A stretch of DNA of 11,837 nt from Gammaproteobacteria bacterium (GTDB lineage Bacteria; Pseudomonadota; Gammaproteobacteria; HTCC5015): assembly GCA_028284675.1 (NCBI GenBank), contig JANQRI010000037.1:1-11837 (forward strand). Reading direction: 5' to 3'. The notes beneath the pieces were generated by a model. It worked only from the letters and a program-made list of their open reading frames with translations. It was not told where the DNA came from and ran no database searches. Position 1 is the stretch's first letter. The number at the start of each line of letters is the position of its first letter. Shown here in pieces: positions 1 through 6,889 of the stretch. Both the position numbers and the translations under genes were made by a program.

Positions 1-260
1 GCAACCGGGTTGGGCTCAGCGCCGACCCGACCGCGGCCGGGGGCGGTATGCTGATCCAGGGCCAGTTCGATCCGGCCAATCCGATGACGCTGGATTCCAG
101 TAATGAGGCCGGCAGTATTGATGCCACCCTGAATGTCCCCGCCTGGCTGGAGTTCGATTGGGATAATGACGGCAATAACGATGATGATCCCACCGCTAAA
201 ATCACTTTCGGTGTGTTTGATAACTCCGACAGACCGATTTATACACGGGAGATTTATTAA
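1..260 (+). CDS. C-terminal end of an MshQ-like (DUF6701) surface protein, partial
   Basis: The frame is open from base 3, so this is the tail of a longer gene that begins left of the window; the internal ATG at 48 is not taken as the start. About 86 residues are visible. The ending, with the pattern PAWLEFDWDNDG...DDDPTAKITFGVFDNSDRPIYTREIY, matches the conserved C-terminus of DUF6701 proteins (the MSHA pilus biogenesis protein MshQ and relatives). In that family an Asp-rich WDxDG segment is followed by an ATFGIY..NDRIIYWRE-type strand. These are large, exported, LamG-type proteins linked to type IV MSHA-like pili or adhesion. Family membership is inferred from the tail only. The stop is TAA, and 14 bases separate it from the convergent potassium-channel gene. 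The rest of an msh locus, if present, would lie to the left. Confidence 0.72.
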   Translation, partial: NRVGLSADPTAAGGGMLIQGQFDPANPMTLDSSNEAGSIDATLNVPAWLEFDWDNDGNNDDDPTAKITFGVFDNSDRPIYTREIY

Positions 261-265
261 TAGGT

Positions 266-285
266 TCTGGATGATTATTTCCAGA
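266..285. terminator. weak hairpin between convergent genes
   Basis: A 6-bp stem, TCTGGA pairing with TCCAGA around an 8-base AT-rich loop, lies just after the MshQ-like stop and overlaps the end of the convergent channel gene. It could serve as a bidirectional terminator. Neither side is followed by a clear run of T, so the call rests on position and the stem alone. Confidence 0.22.
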
Positions 286-694
286 GTTTAACCATCTGCA
301 GATAAGTAAAAGATGCAGTCCAGGTAATCAGTGTTAAGCCACTGATTGAAATTAAAGAAGCCAAAACGCGAAACTCCGGTGTCGGCACAATGTCGCCGTA
401 ACCCAAAGTTGTGTAAGTTGCGCCGGCAAAGTAAACATAATCGCGAAAGCTGCCGGTTATATCGCCTTGTATCGAATGGATTCCGCTGAATAATGTCGGC
501 AAATAAAAACCTAATGCAAAGATAAAAATCTCCAGAATATGCGCGAGTATCGCGCAGAGTATGATCGTAATCAGGCTCCGGCGGTATCGAAAGCCGGGTT
601 TTCCTACCAGCCCATTTAACAAATGCAGTACCTCATAGTGAATTAACACCACGATAACAACTGTCGGCAGCCCAATTATAAATGGAATCATCAT
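275..694 (-). CDS. small potassium channel protein (Ion_trans_2 type)
   Basis: This is a 139-residue membrane protein predicted to form a K+-selective pore in the inner membrane, presumably as a tetramer. Hydrophobic segments lie at about residues 3-26, 40-66 and 109-130. A pore loop comes before the last one and carries the K+ selectivity filter TTLGYGD (residues 95-101), the canonical TxGYGD signature. The layout of an extra N-terminal helix plus a two-helix pore unit, with no RCK/TrkA or nucleotide-binding domain, is that of the small bacterial ion-channel family proteins. TM2 carries polar H52 and E55. The start is a double ATG without a clear Shine-Dalgarno sequence. It follows argB by 73 bases on the same strand, so it may be read through from the biosynthetic genes. 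Nothing in the sequence suggests what gates it. Confidence is high for the channel fold and low for its physiological role. Confidence 0.88.
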   Translation of the reverse strand: MMIPFIIGLPTVVIVVLIHYEVLHLLNGLVGKPGFRYRRSLITIILCAILAHILEIFIFALGFYLPTLFSGIHSIQGDITGSFRDYVYFAGATYTTLGYGDIVPTPEFRVLASLISISGLTLITWTASFTYLQMVKLWK

Positions 695-700
695 TTATTT

Positions 701-730
701 CGGTAATGTATCAATCGGTAATGTATTAAA
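701..730. repeat. two-copy 15-base tandem repeat upstream of the channel gene
   Basis: Bases 701-715 (CGGTAATGTATCAAT) are repeated at 716-730 (CGGTAATGTATTAAA) with 13 of 15 bases identical. It lies directly upstream of the minus-strand channel start, in the argB-channel spacer. It might be a doubled binding site or a simple duplication; no known operator is recognised. Confidence 0.5.
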
Positions 731-767
731 TGGAAACAGGTTAAAGTGAAGTTCCCATAGAGCGATA

Positions 768-1655
768 TCAGCCCTTAATCAGAGTGCCTACGCCTTCATC
801 GGTAAACAGTTCCAGCAATACCGAGTGCTCGACACGGCCATCGACGATGTGTGCGGTCTTTACACCTGATGCAACCGCATCCAGTGCGCAACGCACTTTC
901 GGTAACATGCCGCCGTGTATGATTTGGTTTTTGATTAATGTATCGATTTGTGTCGGTGTGAGCCCGGTCAGCAGCTGACCGGATTTATCCAGGATGCCTG
1001 CAGTATTGGTCAGCAATAAAAGTTTCTCTGCTTTTAATACCGATGCAAGATTTCCGGCAACAGTGTCGGCATTGATATTATATGAAAGACCGTCATCACC
1101 GACACCGATCGGTGCGATGACCGGTATAAAGTCCCCTTTATCAAGCATGTCGACCACAGACGGATCGATGCTTTGTACTTCGCCGGTCTGGCCCATATCA
1201 ATCATTGCTGAGGTATCTTTGGCCGCAGCTTTATTTGGCATCGTGATTTTTCTGGCACGGATTAATTGTCCGTCCTTGCCGGTCAGGCCGACTGCTTTGC
1301 CGCCATGAGAACTGATCAGATTAACAATTTCTTTATTGACCAGGCCGCCGAGAACCATTTCGACAACATCCATGGTTTCACTGTCGGTGACGCGTATGCC
1401 GTCGATAAATTCGCTGCTTTTGCCGATACGTTCCAATAGATTGCCGATCTGTGGTCCGCCGCCGTGTACGATCACCGGGTTTAACCCGACCTGTTTCATC
1501 AGGACAATATCACGTGCGAAACTGCTTTTGAGTTTCTCATCGGCCATGGCATTGCCGCCGTATTTAATGACGATGGTTTTGTCCGCATGTTTTTGTATAT
1601 ACGGCAGTGCTTCGGTGAGCACCTGGGCGACTTTGGTCGCAGCTTTACTGTCCAT
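768..1655 (-). CDS. argB: acetylglutamate kinase
   Basis: ArgB phosphorylates N-acetyl-L-glutamate with ATP, the second step of arginine synthesis through acetylated intermediates, in the cytoplasm. The 295-residue length is normal. Amino-acid-kinase motifs are clear: K31-Y-G-G-N with catalytic/ATP-site lysine and glycines, VHGGGPQI (63-70), the substrate-binding Arg in DGIRVTD (R88), and the YNINAD segment followed by the LLLLTNTAG strand. An N-terminal helix (about residues 6-23) precedes the kinase core. In the well-studied Pseudomonas enzyme the same extension mediates hexamer formation and feedback inhibition by arginine, so an arginine-sensitive enzyme is likely here (inference). It lies 60 bases downstream of algC, as in Pseudomonas. 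The ATG has no strong Shine-Dalgarno sequence. Nothing about the gene looks damaged. Confidence 0.97.
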   Translation of the reverse strand: MDSKAATKVAQVLTEALPYIQKHADKTIVIKYGGNAMADEKLKSSFARDIVLMKQVGLNPVIVHGGGPQIGNLLERIGKSSEFIDGIRVTDSETMDVVEMVLGGLVNKEIVNLISSHGGKAVGLTGKDGQLIRARKITMPNKAAAKDTSAMIDMGQTGEVQSIDPSVVDMLDKGDFIPVIAPIGVGDDGLSYNINADTVAGNLASVLKAEKLLLLTNTAGILDKSGQLLTGLTPTQIDTLIKNQIIHGGMLPKVRCALDAVASGVKTAHIVDGRVEHSVLLELFTDEGVGTLIKG

Positions 1656-1688
1656 AATGTCAGGCTATTGATGTTGGTGATATTCGTT

Positions 1689-1702
1689 AGGGGTTAGCCC
1701 CT
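1689..1702. other. short hairpin in the algC-argB spacer
   Basis: AGGGG and CCCCT form a perfect 5-bp GC-rich stem around a 4-base loop, between the algC stop and the argB start. No T-run follows on the minus strand, so it is not a convincing terminator. It could be a processing or pausing structure within a shared transcript, or chance. Confidence 0.25.
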
Positions 1703-1715
1703 GGACAGTAGTTTA

Positions 1716-3089
1716 TCAAAAAGGCAGGTTTAGCGAACTGTCTATATTCAGCATTTGTTTGCGGAATACATCCTGGATACGCTGCAAAGCGGCTTCATTG
1801 TCGGCTTCGAAGCGCAATACCAGTGATGGGGTCGTATTTGACGCACGCACCAGTCCCCAGCCATCGGAGAATTCTGCTCTGAGACCGTCAATATCGATAA
1901 TTTCTGCATTATCGAATTTTGCAGCTTCCTGAAGTGCCTGCATGAACTCATAGTGTTTGCCTTCCGCAAATTTCACATTGAGTTCGGGTGTGTTCACGCT
2001 GTTCGGCAAATCTGCGAATACATCTTTGGGTGCGCGGCTGTCTTTGGATAGAATTTCCAGCAGCCTTACCGCAGTGTAAAGGCCATCATCAAACCCAAAC
2101 CAGCGTTCTTTGAAAAAAATATGTCCGCTCATTTCACCGGCCAGTAAAGCACCGGTCTCTTTCATTTTGGCTTTGATCAGTGAGTGGCCGGTTTTTGACA
2201 TCATTGCATCACCGCCGTATTCACTGATTGCATTTTTTAAGTGTATAGAGCATTTAACATCAAAAATAATTTTACTGCCTGGGTTGCGTTCCAGAATATC
2301 CCGGGCAAACAAAATCATCTGCCGGTCAGGCCAGATAATATCACCGTTGCTGTCGATTACGCCGAGCCGGTCGCCGTCGCCATCGAAAGCCAGCCCGAGC
2401 TCCAGGGATTCTTTGTTAATGCATTCACGCAGGTCTTCAAGATTTTCGGTTTTGCTCGGGTCCGGGTGATGATTGGGAAACGTGCCGTCAACCTCGCAGT
2501 ACAGCGGTACCGGTGAAAACCCCAGCTTCTGGAACAGTTTTTCGGCGATTACACCGGCCGCGCCATTGCCGCAATCGATCGCGATAGAAAGTGGTCGTTC
2601 GATACGCGCATCCTCAACTATTCGTTGGATATATTCATCATTGATGTTGCGTTGAACATAAGAACCGTCACCACGGGTGAAATCGTTTGCGCTGATGCGC
2701 TGATACAGTTGCTGAATATCATCACCGTACAGCGTGTTGCCGGCCATCATCATTTTAAGGCCGTTATATTCCGGTGGGTTATGGCTGCCGGTAATCATGA
2801 TGCCGGTCCCGCACTCCAGAAAGTGTGTGGCGAAATACAGTACCGGTGTTGGTGCCAGACCGATATCAATAACACTGCAGCCGGCGGCCTGTAAGCCGGT
2901 TGCCAGTGCCTCGGATAAAGCCGGGCTGGATAAGCGCCCGTCGCGGGCAATTGCAACGGTCTGTTGGTTTTTGTTAATAGCTTCGCTGCCGAATGCCTGG
3001 CCGATCAGCTCTACCACTGAAGGGGTTAAAACATCGTCAACAACACCACGGATATCATAGGTGCGGAAAATAGCGGATGATACATTCAT
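1716..3089 (-). CDS. algC: phosphomannomutase / phosphoglucomutase
   Basis: AlgC interconverts mannose-6-P/mannose-1-P and glucose-6-P/glucose-1-P, feeding GDP-mannose, alginate-like exopolysaccharide and LPS-core sugar synthesis. The 457 residues carry all four motifs of the alpha-D-phosphohexomutase superfamily in order. These are the phosphoserine loop TGSHNP (catalytic S102), the Mg2+ loop DGDGDR (D236, D238, D240), the sugar-specificity loop GEMSGH near residue 318, and the phosphate-binding RASNTTP loop (from R415). The N-terminal FRTYDIRG (8-15) is also typical. Length and order match Pseudomonas AlgC (463 residues). The ATG at 3087-3089 gives the expected N-terminus, although no Shine-Dalgarno sequence is obvious. 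It sits between coaBC (62 bases upstream) and argB (60 bases downstream). The dut gene usual between coaBC and algC is absent. In some species the same protein is named ManB or PgmM. Confidence 0.95.
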   Translation of the reverse strand: MNVSSAIFRTYDIRGVVDDVLTPSVVELIGQAFGSEAINKNQQTVAIARDGRLSSPALSEALATGLQAAGCSVIDIGLAPTPVLYFATHFLECGTGIMITGSHNPPEYNGLKMMMAGNTLYGDDIQQLYQRISANDFTRGDGSYVQRNINDEYIQRIVEDARIERPLSIAIDCGNGAAGVIAEKLFQKLGFSPVPLYCEVDGTFPNHHPDPSKTENLEDLRECINKESLELGLAFDGDGDRLGVIDSNGDIIWPDRQMILFARDILERNPGSKIIFDVKCSIHLKNAISEYGGDAMMSKTGHSLIKAKMKETGALLAGEMSGHIFFKERWFGFDDGLYTAVRLLEILSKDSRAPKDVFADLPNSVNTPELNVKFAEGKHYEFMQALQEAAKFDNAEIIDIDGLRAEFSDGWGLVRASNTTPSLVLRFEADNEAALQRIQDVFRKQMLNIDSSLNLPF

Positions 3090-3125
3090 AATAAGCCGGT
3101 TATCTGATTAGGTTTAAAAGAGAGT

Positions 3126-3166
3126 TTTGCGGCATATGCCTGCGCAAATGATCAGGGATTCTGATC
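3126..3166 (-). terminator. two adjacent hairpins at the coaBC end / coaBC-algC spacer
   Basis: GATCAG and CTGATC (3150-3166, 6-bp stem, 5-base loop) span the coaBC stop. Next to it, TTTGC...GCAAA flanks the 10-base palindrome GGCATATGCC (3126-3148). On the minus strand the second hairpin is followed by CTCTCTTTT about two bases later, a weak T-rich tract. This could terminate or attenuate transcription from coaBC into algC. The stems are imperfect, so confidence is low. Confidence 0.3.
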
Positions 3167-4393
3167 GTTGATGTTTTCAGTTTTATGAACGGTTTTTGAT
3201 TTGCTGTCATACTGATCTGCGAGTAATTTTATTAGGGCGCGGGCCAGCTTGTATTTCGAGGCTTGCGGCAGCGAGTGTTGACCGCTCTGCCAGAATACTT
3301 CCAGTGCATTGTGATCGGTATCAAAGCCCTGCTTATGACCCACCTGATTGGCGGCGATCATATCAATGCCTTTTGCGCGAAGCTTGGCTTGTGCATTTTT
3401 TTTCAGATCTTCGGTTTCAGCGGCGAATCCTAGTGTGAAAGGTGCTTCCGGTAAAGCGGCAACTTCGGCCAGGATATCCGGGTTTTTAATCAGGCCCAGT
3501 TGTAATTCTTCAGCATTTTTTTTCAGTTTGCTGGTTGCCGGGGTTTGCAGCCGGTAATCGGCAACTGCCGCACAAGCAATAAAAATATCGGTTGTTGTGA
3601 TATTTGCCATCACCGCTTTCAGCATTTCGGTGGCGCTGATGACATCAATACGGCGTACTCCGGCGGGTGTTTCAAGTTGTACCGGTCCGCTGATCAAGGT
3701 AACGTCCGCACCGGCTTCGGTTGCTGCTGCAGCCAATGCAAAGCCCATTTTGCCGGAGCTGCGGTTGCTGATAAAGCGCACCGGGTCGATTGCTTCACAG
3801 GTCGGCCCTGCGGTAATCGTTACCCGCTGACCTGCGAGCGTATGGTGTTTGAATATGGCTTCCAGCTTGTCCGCCAGTTCTTCCGGTTCCAGCATCCGGC
3901 CTTCACCGGTTTCGCCGCAGGCCTGATCCCCGTCTCCTGGCCCGAAAATTTGCACATCGCGTGTTTGTAACAGGTCCAGGTTGGAGCGGGTCGCCGGGTT
4001 TGACCACATTAAACGGTTCATTGCCGGGGCGATTGCAAGTGGCGCATCGCTGGCAAGGCATAGCGTTGTCAGCAGGTCGTCTGCCAGTCCTTGTGCCAGT
4101 TTTGCCAGAGTATTCGCGCTACATGGGGCAACCAGAATAGCATCCGCCCAGCGCGCCAACTCGATATGACCCATTGCTGCTTCTGCATCAGTGTCAAACA
4201 GTTCGGTCCGTACCGGCCGGCCCGATAATGCCTGGAAGGTCAGTGGGGTAACAAACTCGGCTGCTGCCTGTGTCATTACAACCTGCACCTCTGCGCCACA
4301 GCGGCGCAGCCGACGAACCAGTTCGGCGCTTTTATACGCGGCGATACCGCCGGTCACTGCCAAAATAATGCGTTTGTTTGCCAGGATATCCAT
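3152..4393 (-). CDS. coaBC: bifunctional phosphopantothenoylcysteine decarboxylase / phosphopantothenate-cysteine ligase
   Basis: CoaBC (Dfp) makes 4'-phosphopantetheine in coenzyme A synthesis. Its C-terminal CoaB half joins phosphopantothenate to cysteine using CTP, and its N-terminal CoaC half decarboxylates the product with FMN. In the 413 residues, the CoaC half shows the flavin-binding TGGIAAYK start (14-21), catalytic His in MGHIEL (H76), the SANT and PAMN motifs, and the active-site Cys in CGETGEGRM. The CoaB half follows with ITAGPT, NRSSGKMG and AAVADYR, plus a KLKK segment expected near the nucleotide site. The last ~20 residues are a polar Lys/Asn/Asp-rich tail that looks non-essential. 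It is divergent from radC, as in Pseudomonas, and leads the algC-argB direction. No Shine-Dalgarno sequence stands out before the ATG at 4391-4393. Confidence 0.96.
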   Translation of the reverse strand: MDILANKRIILAVTGGIAAYKSAELVRRLRRCGAEVQVVMTQAAAEFVTPLTFQALSGRPVRTELFDTDAEAAMGHIELARWADAILVAPCSANTLAKLAQGLADDLLTTLCLASDAPLAIAPAMNRLMWSNPATRSNLDLLQTRDVQIFGPGDGDQACGETGEGRMLEPEELADKLEAIFKHHTLAGQRVTITAGPTCEAIDPVRFISNRSSGKMGFALAAAATEAGADVTLISGPVQLETPAGVRRIDVISATEMLKAVMANITTTDIFIACAAVADYRLQTPATSKLKKNAEELQLGLIKNPDILAEVAALPEAPFTLGFAAETEDLKKNAQAKLRAKGIDMIAANQVGHKQGFDTDHNALEVFWQSGQHSLPQASKYKLARALIKLLADQYDSKSKTVHKTENINDQNP

Positions 4394-4429
4394 AATCGCG
4401 AAGTTTACCAGAACTGTGGTGCTGGATAT

Positions 4430-4517
4430 ATGAACCTATCTCATAATACCCTGCGCACCGCGTCCTGTGTCAAAAACCCTCGGTCGCAACCGTGAGGTAT
4501 TATTAAGATAGGTTCAT
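4430..4517. repeat. 88-base element with ~21-base inverted terminal arms
   Basis: The left arm at 4430-4450 (ATGAACCTATCTCATAATACC) and the right arm at 4496-4517 are reverse complements. The outer 12 bases (ATGAACCTATCT) match perfectly and the inner ATAATACC matches after a small CA/TTA-type offset. The ~45-base centre contains a smaller imperfect stem (CCTCGGT with ACCGTGAGG). No target-site duplication is seen on the flanks and no T-run follows, so it is neither an obvious terminator nor a proven MITE. A dispersed, hairpin-forming intergenic repeat is the most natural reading, but only one copy is visible here. Confidence 0.7.
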
Positions 4518-4615
4518 GCTATTTTGCTGTAGGAATGGTTAAAATCAGTGGTTTTAGGCTATCACCAGGGCCTTACTTATAGTATAACTAACGGGCAATA
4601 ACAGGGCACCAAAGA

Positions 4616-4629
4616 CCGCATTCATGCGG
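4616..4629. other. hairpin in the radC leader
   Basis: CCGCA and TGCGG pair perfectly around a TTCA loop, extendable by AAG/CTT across a bulged A. It lies 36 bases upstream of the radC start and is followed by CTTATT, a poor T-tract. It may be a leader structure or a weak terminator before radC. Confidence 0.3.
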
Positions 4630-4654
4630 CTTATTAAAATAAATAATTACAACT

Positions 4655-4662
4655 AGGGAGGT
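4655..4662 (+). promoter_or_regulatory. strong ribosome binding site of radC
   Basis: AGGGAGGT lies three bases before the ATG as written, with its GGAG core about five bases away. It fixes the radC start at 4666. It stands out because the other genes in the window have no clear Shine-Dalgarno sequence. Confidence 0.8.
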
Positions 4663-4665
4663 ATT

Positions 4666-5340
4666 ATGGCGATCAAGCACTGGCCTGAGTCAGAGCAGCC
4701 GCGCGAAAAACTATTGAATATCGGACCGCAGGCTTTGTCCGATGCCGAGTTGCTCGCGGTTTTCTTGCGTACCGGTACTAAAGGCAAATCTGCGGTTGAA
4801 GTTGCCCGCGATCTGTTAAAGCGTTTCGACGGTCTGCGCGGTTTATTACAGGCGGATGAGAATGCAACCTGTGAAACACTGGGACTCGGTAAAGTTAAAT
4901 ATGCACAGCTGCAGGCAACCCTGGAACTTGCCCGCCGTTACCTGTATGAAACGATTAAACGCGGCAAAGTGTTATCGTCACCGGATGAGACCCGCAATTA
5001 TCTGCTGATGCGAATGCGTGATTATTCCCAGGAAGTATTCAGCTGTTTATTTCTGGACAATAAGCATCGTATCATCGCGTTCGAGGAAATGTTTCGCGGT
5101 ACGGTAGACAGTGCCAGCGTGTATCCGCGTGAAATTGTCAAACGTGCACTGGAGCATAATTCCGCGGCCTTGATACTTGCGCATAACCACCCGTCCGGCG
5201 ATCCCAGTCCAAGCCCGGCGGACCACTCCATTACAAAAAAAATCAAATCCGCTTTAAATCTGGTGGATATCCGGGTGTTGGATCATTTTGTTGTCGGCGA
5301 TAAAGAATGCGTATCGTTTGCGGAGATGGGGTTGATTTAG
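4666..5340 (+). CDS. radC: RadC family protein (JAMM/MPN+ domain)
   Basis: The 224 residues are the usual RadC length. The N-terminal part (about 1-100) is the UPF0758 helix-hairpin-helix region, including the typical REKLL...GPQALSDAELLAVFLRTGTKG opening. The C-terminal half is an MPN+/JAMM domain with the zinc-binding signature HNHPSGDPSPSPAD (H173, H175, D186), preceded by the conserved LFLDNKHRII and VYPREIVKRAL segments. RadC was once assigned to DNA repair; its molecular function is still unsettled, and the fold suggests a metal-dependent hydrolase. It is divergent from coaBC, as in Pseudomonas and others. The rpmB-rpmG genes often found downstream are not here: radC ends 6 bases from a convergent LysM-type gene. 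The start is supported by a strong ribosome binding site. Confidence 0.96.
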   Translation: MAIKHWPESEQPREKLLNIGPQALSDAELLAVFLRTGTKGKSAVEVARDLLKRFDGLRGLLQADENATCETLGLGKVKYAQLQATLELARRYLYETIKRGKVLSSPDETRNYLLMRMRDYSQEVFSCLFLDNKHRIIAFEEMFRGTVDSASVYPREIVKRALEHNSAALILAHNHPSGDPSPSPADHSITKKIKSALNLVDIRVLDHFVVGDKECVSFAEMGLI

Positions 5341-5346
5341 GCGGGT

Positions 5347-5709
5347 TTAATCGATGCGTTTAATACTGCCCCAGCTGTAGCGTTCGACACGGCTATCGCG
5401 ATCAGCGCGGGTTCGCACCGGTGTTTGTACAAAATTAGGCAGCCATAGGCGGGTATTCGCGCGCAGCCGGTTTGGGTTGCCGCCAATAAATGCATCCGGA
5501 TTCAGTTCCAGGATATCACGCATCAATGCCTGTTGTTGGCGGGGCGCGGCCGGCAGCAGTGTTGCGGCAATAAAACTCAGGCTGTCACCACGGCGTACAT
5601 CCCAATATTGCTGGGAAAGCTGATAAACATGGACCTGCTTGCTGCCTGCGACGGCCGGGCCGCAGAGTAACGCAAACAGTAAGGTTGTAACGGGCCAAAG
5701 CATATTCAT
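5347..5709 (-). CDS. small exported FimV-like LysM-type protein
   Basis: This 120-residue protein has a hydrophobic N-terminal signal sequence (about residues 3-21) with a likely cleavage after AVA, so it is probably periplasmic. The mature part starts near VHVYQLSQQYWDVRRGDSLSFIAA and contains a single LysM-like domain. The segment NPDAFIGGNPNRLRANTRLWLPN (about 70-93) closely resembles the peptidoglycan-binding N-terminal LysM region of FimV/HubP polar landmark proteins, in which NPDAF.GGN.NRL..G..L..P is characteristic. It lacks FimV's membrane helix and cytoplasmic TPR part, so it is a stand-alone version. It follows bioF by 19 bases and is probably co-transcribed. Two possible starts two codons apart (5709, 5703) exist; the first is used, with a weak GAGAA upstream. 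Cell-wall binding is inferred and the physiological role is unknown. Confidence 0.8.
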   Translation of the reverse strand: MNMLWPVTTLLFALLCGPAVAGSKQVHVYQLSQQYWDVRRGDSLSFIAATLLPAAPRQQQALMRDILELNPDAFIGGNPNRLRANTRLWLPNFVQTPVRTRADRDSRVERYSWGSIKRID

Positions 5710-5728
5710 AGGTTCTCATTATTAAGGA

Positions 5729-6889
5729 TTAGTCGTGCTTTGTGAAGACGGATTCCAACGCATTCATTAATGTTTCCAAATGTGCATCGGTATGCGCGGC
5801 TGAAAATGTAATCCGCAGCCGCGCGGTGTTTTGCGGCACGGTTGGCGGACGGATTGCGGTCACCAGAATTCCTGCTTCGAATAATTGCCGGCTCATCGCA
5901 GAGGCTTTTTCACTGTCGCCGGTCAATATCGGCTGTATCGGTGTATCGGACGGCATGCACTGCAGGCCAAGCTCTGAAGCAAATATATTGAATTGTTTTA
6001 TCAGATGTTGCAGGCGTTCACGTCGCCAGGTTTCCTCCCGGGCCAGTTTCAGGCTGGCCGAGGTCGCGACCGCCACCGCAGAAGGCAGTGCAGTGGTATA
6101 GATATAAGTCCGGGCTTTTTGAATCAGTGTTTCGATCAGTTCCTCGCTACCGGCGACAAATGCACCGAAGGTGCCGAAGGCTTTGCCGAGCGTACCCATC
6201 ACAATCGGTACCTGAGCGGTGCCCAGATTATGCAGTGCGAGGCTGCCCCCGCCGTTTTCGCCGAGCACGCCGAACCCATGGGCATCATCGACCATCAGCC
6301 AGGCATTATGCTTTGCACAGGCCTCGGCAAGCTTGGGCAGTGGTGCAATGTCACCGTCCATGCTGAATACGCCGTCAGTCATTACCAGTTTTTCAGCGTG
6401 ATCACGGGCAGTCAGTTTTGCAGCCAGATCACCAGCGTCCGCATGTCGGTAGCGGTAAAAACGGGCGGCGCTGGAGAGGCCGGCATCCAGCAGGGAAGCA
6501 TGGTTCAGGCGATCTTCGAAAACCCCGTCACCGCGTCGCAGTAACGCGGTGGCGATACCCAGGTTGGCCATATAACCGGTGGAAAACAACAACGCCCGCG
6601 GTCGGCCGGTAAATTCAGCCAGCTCTTCTTCGAGCGCATGATGGGCGGCTGAATGGCCGTTAATCAAATGTGCGGCGCCGCTGCCGCTGCCCCAGCGTTC
6701 GATACCTTTTATATAGGCTTTATTTACTTCAGCGTGATTGGCGAGCCCCAGATAGTCGTTGCTGCAGAAATTCAGCACTTTGTGTTGATCGATAACCACC
6801 TCCGGGCCTTGCGGTGAGTCACCGATACGCCGGCTGCGGTACAGACCCGATTGCCGGATTTCATTCAGTTGCTTGGATAAATCGCGCAT
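5729..6889 (-). CDS. bioF: 8-amino-7-oxononanoate synthase
   Basis: BioF condenses pimeloyl-ACP/CoA with L-alanine, releasing CO2, to make 8-amino-7-oxononanoate, the first committed ring-building step of biotin synthesis. The 386 residues match the family. PLP-site features of the alpha-oxoamine synthases are present: the NDYLGL start motif, GSGSGAAHLINGHS (67-80), H130 in LNHAS (stacks on the cofactor), the DDAHGFG motif (201-207) with the Asp that binds the pyridine nitrogen, and the Schiff-base lysine K236 in GTLGKAFGTFG. KBL-type homologues use glycine, but the overall sequence reads as BioF. No bioB, bioC, bioD or bioH flanks it here. Instead it is followed by a LysM protein and is divergent from a giant gene. 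No clear Shine-Dalgarno sequence precedes the ATG at 6887-6889. Confidence 0.94.
   Translation of the reverse strand: MRDLSKQLNEIRQSGLYRSRRIGDSPQGPEVVIDQHKVLNFCSNDYLGLANHAEVNKAYIKGIERWGSGSGAAHLINGHSAAHHALEEELAEFTGRPRALLFSTGYMANLGIATALLRRGDGVFEDRLNHASLLDAGLSSAARFYRYRHADAGDLAAKLTARDHAEKLVMTDGVFSMDGDIAPLPKLAEACAKHNAWLMVDDAHGFGVLGENGGGSLALHNLGTAQVPIVMGTLGKAFGTFGAFVAGSEELIETLIQKARTYIYTTALPSAVAVATSASLKLAREETWRRERLQHLIKQFNIFASELGLQCMPSDTPIQPILTGDSEKASAMSRQLFEAGILVTAIRPPTVPQNTARLRITFSAAHTDAHLETLMNALESVFTKHD

Larger units (their letters stand above)
4394..4665. promoter_or_regulatory. divergent coaBC / radC intergenic region
   Basis: These 272 bases hold no credible gene. They must carry the promoters for coaBC (leftward) and radC (rightward). 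They contain the 88-base inverted-repeat element at 4430-4517, an AT-rich stretch with a TATAAC hexamer at 4583-4588 that could be a rightward -10 box (no good -35 partner seen), a hairpin at 4616-4629, and the radC ribosome binding site. No exact promoter is claimed. Confidence 0.5.

Noticed and set aside
48..260. Treating the first plus-strand frame as a complete small gene starting at ATG 48.
   Set aside because: The frame is open to the left edge and matches only the C-terminus of a large known family, so the ATG is internal.
4430..4517. Interpreting the inverted repeat as a rho-independent terminator.
   Set aside because: It lies between divergent starts, not after a gene end, the arms are AT-rich and separated by ~45 bases, and no T-run follows.
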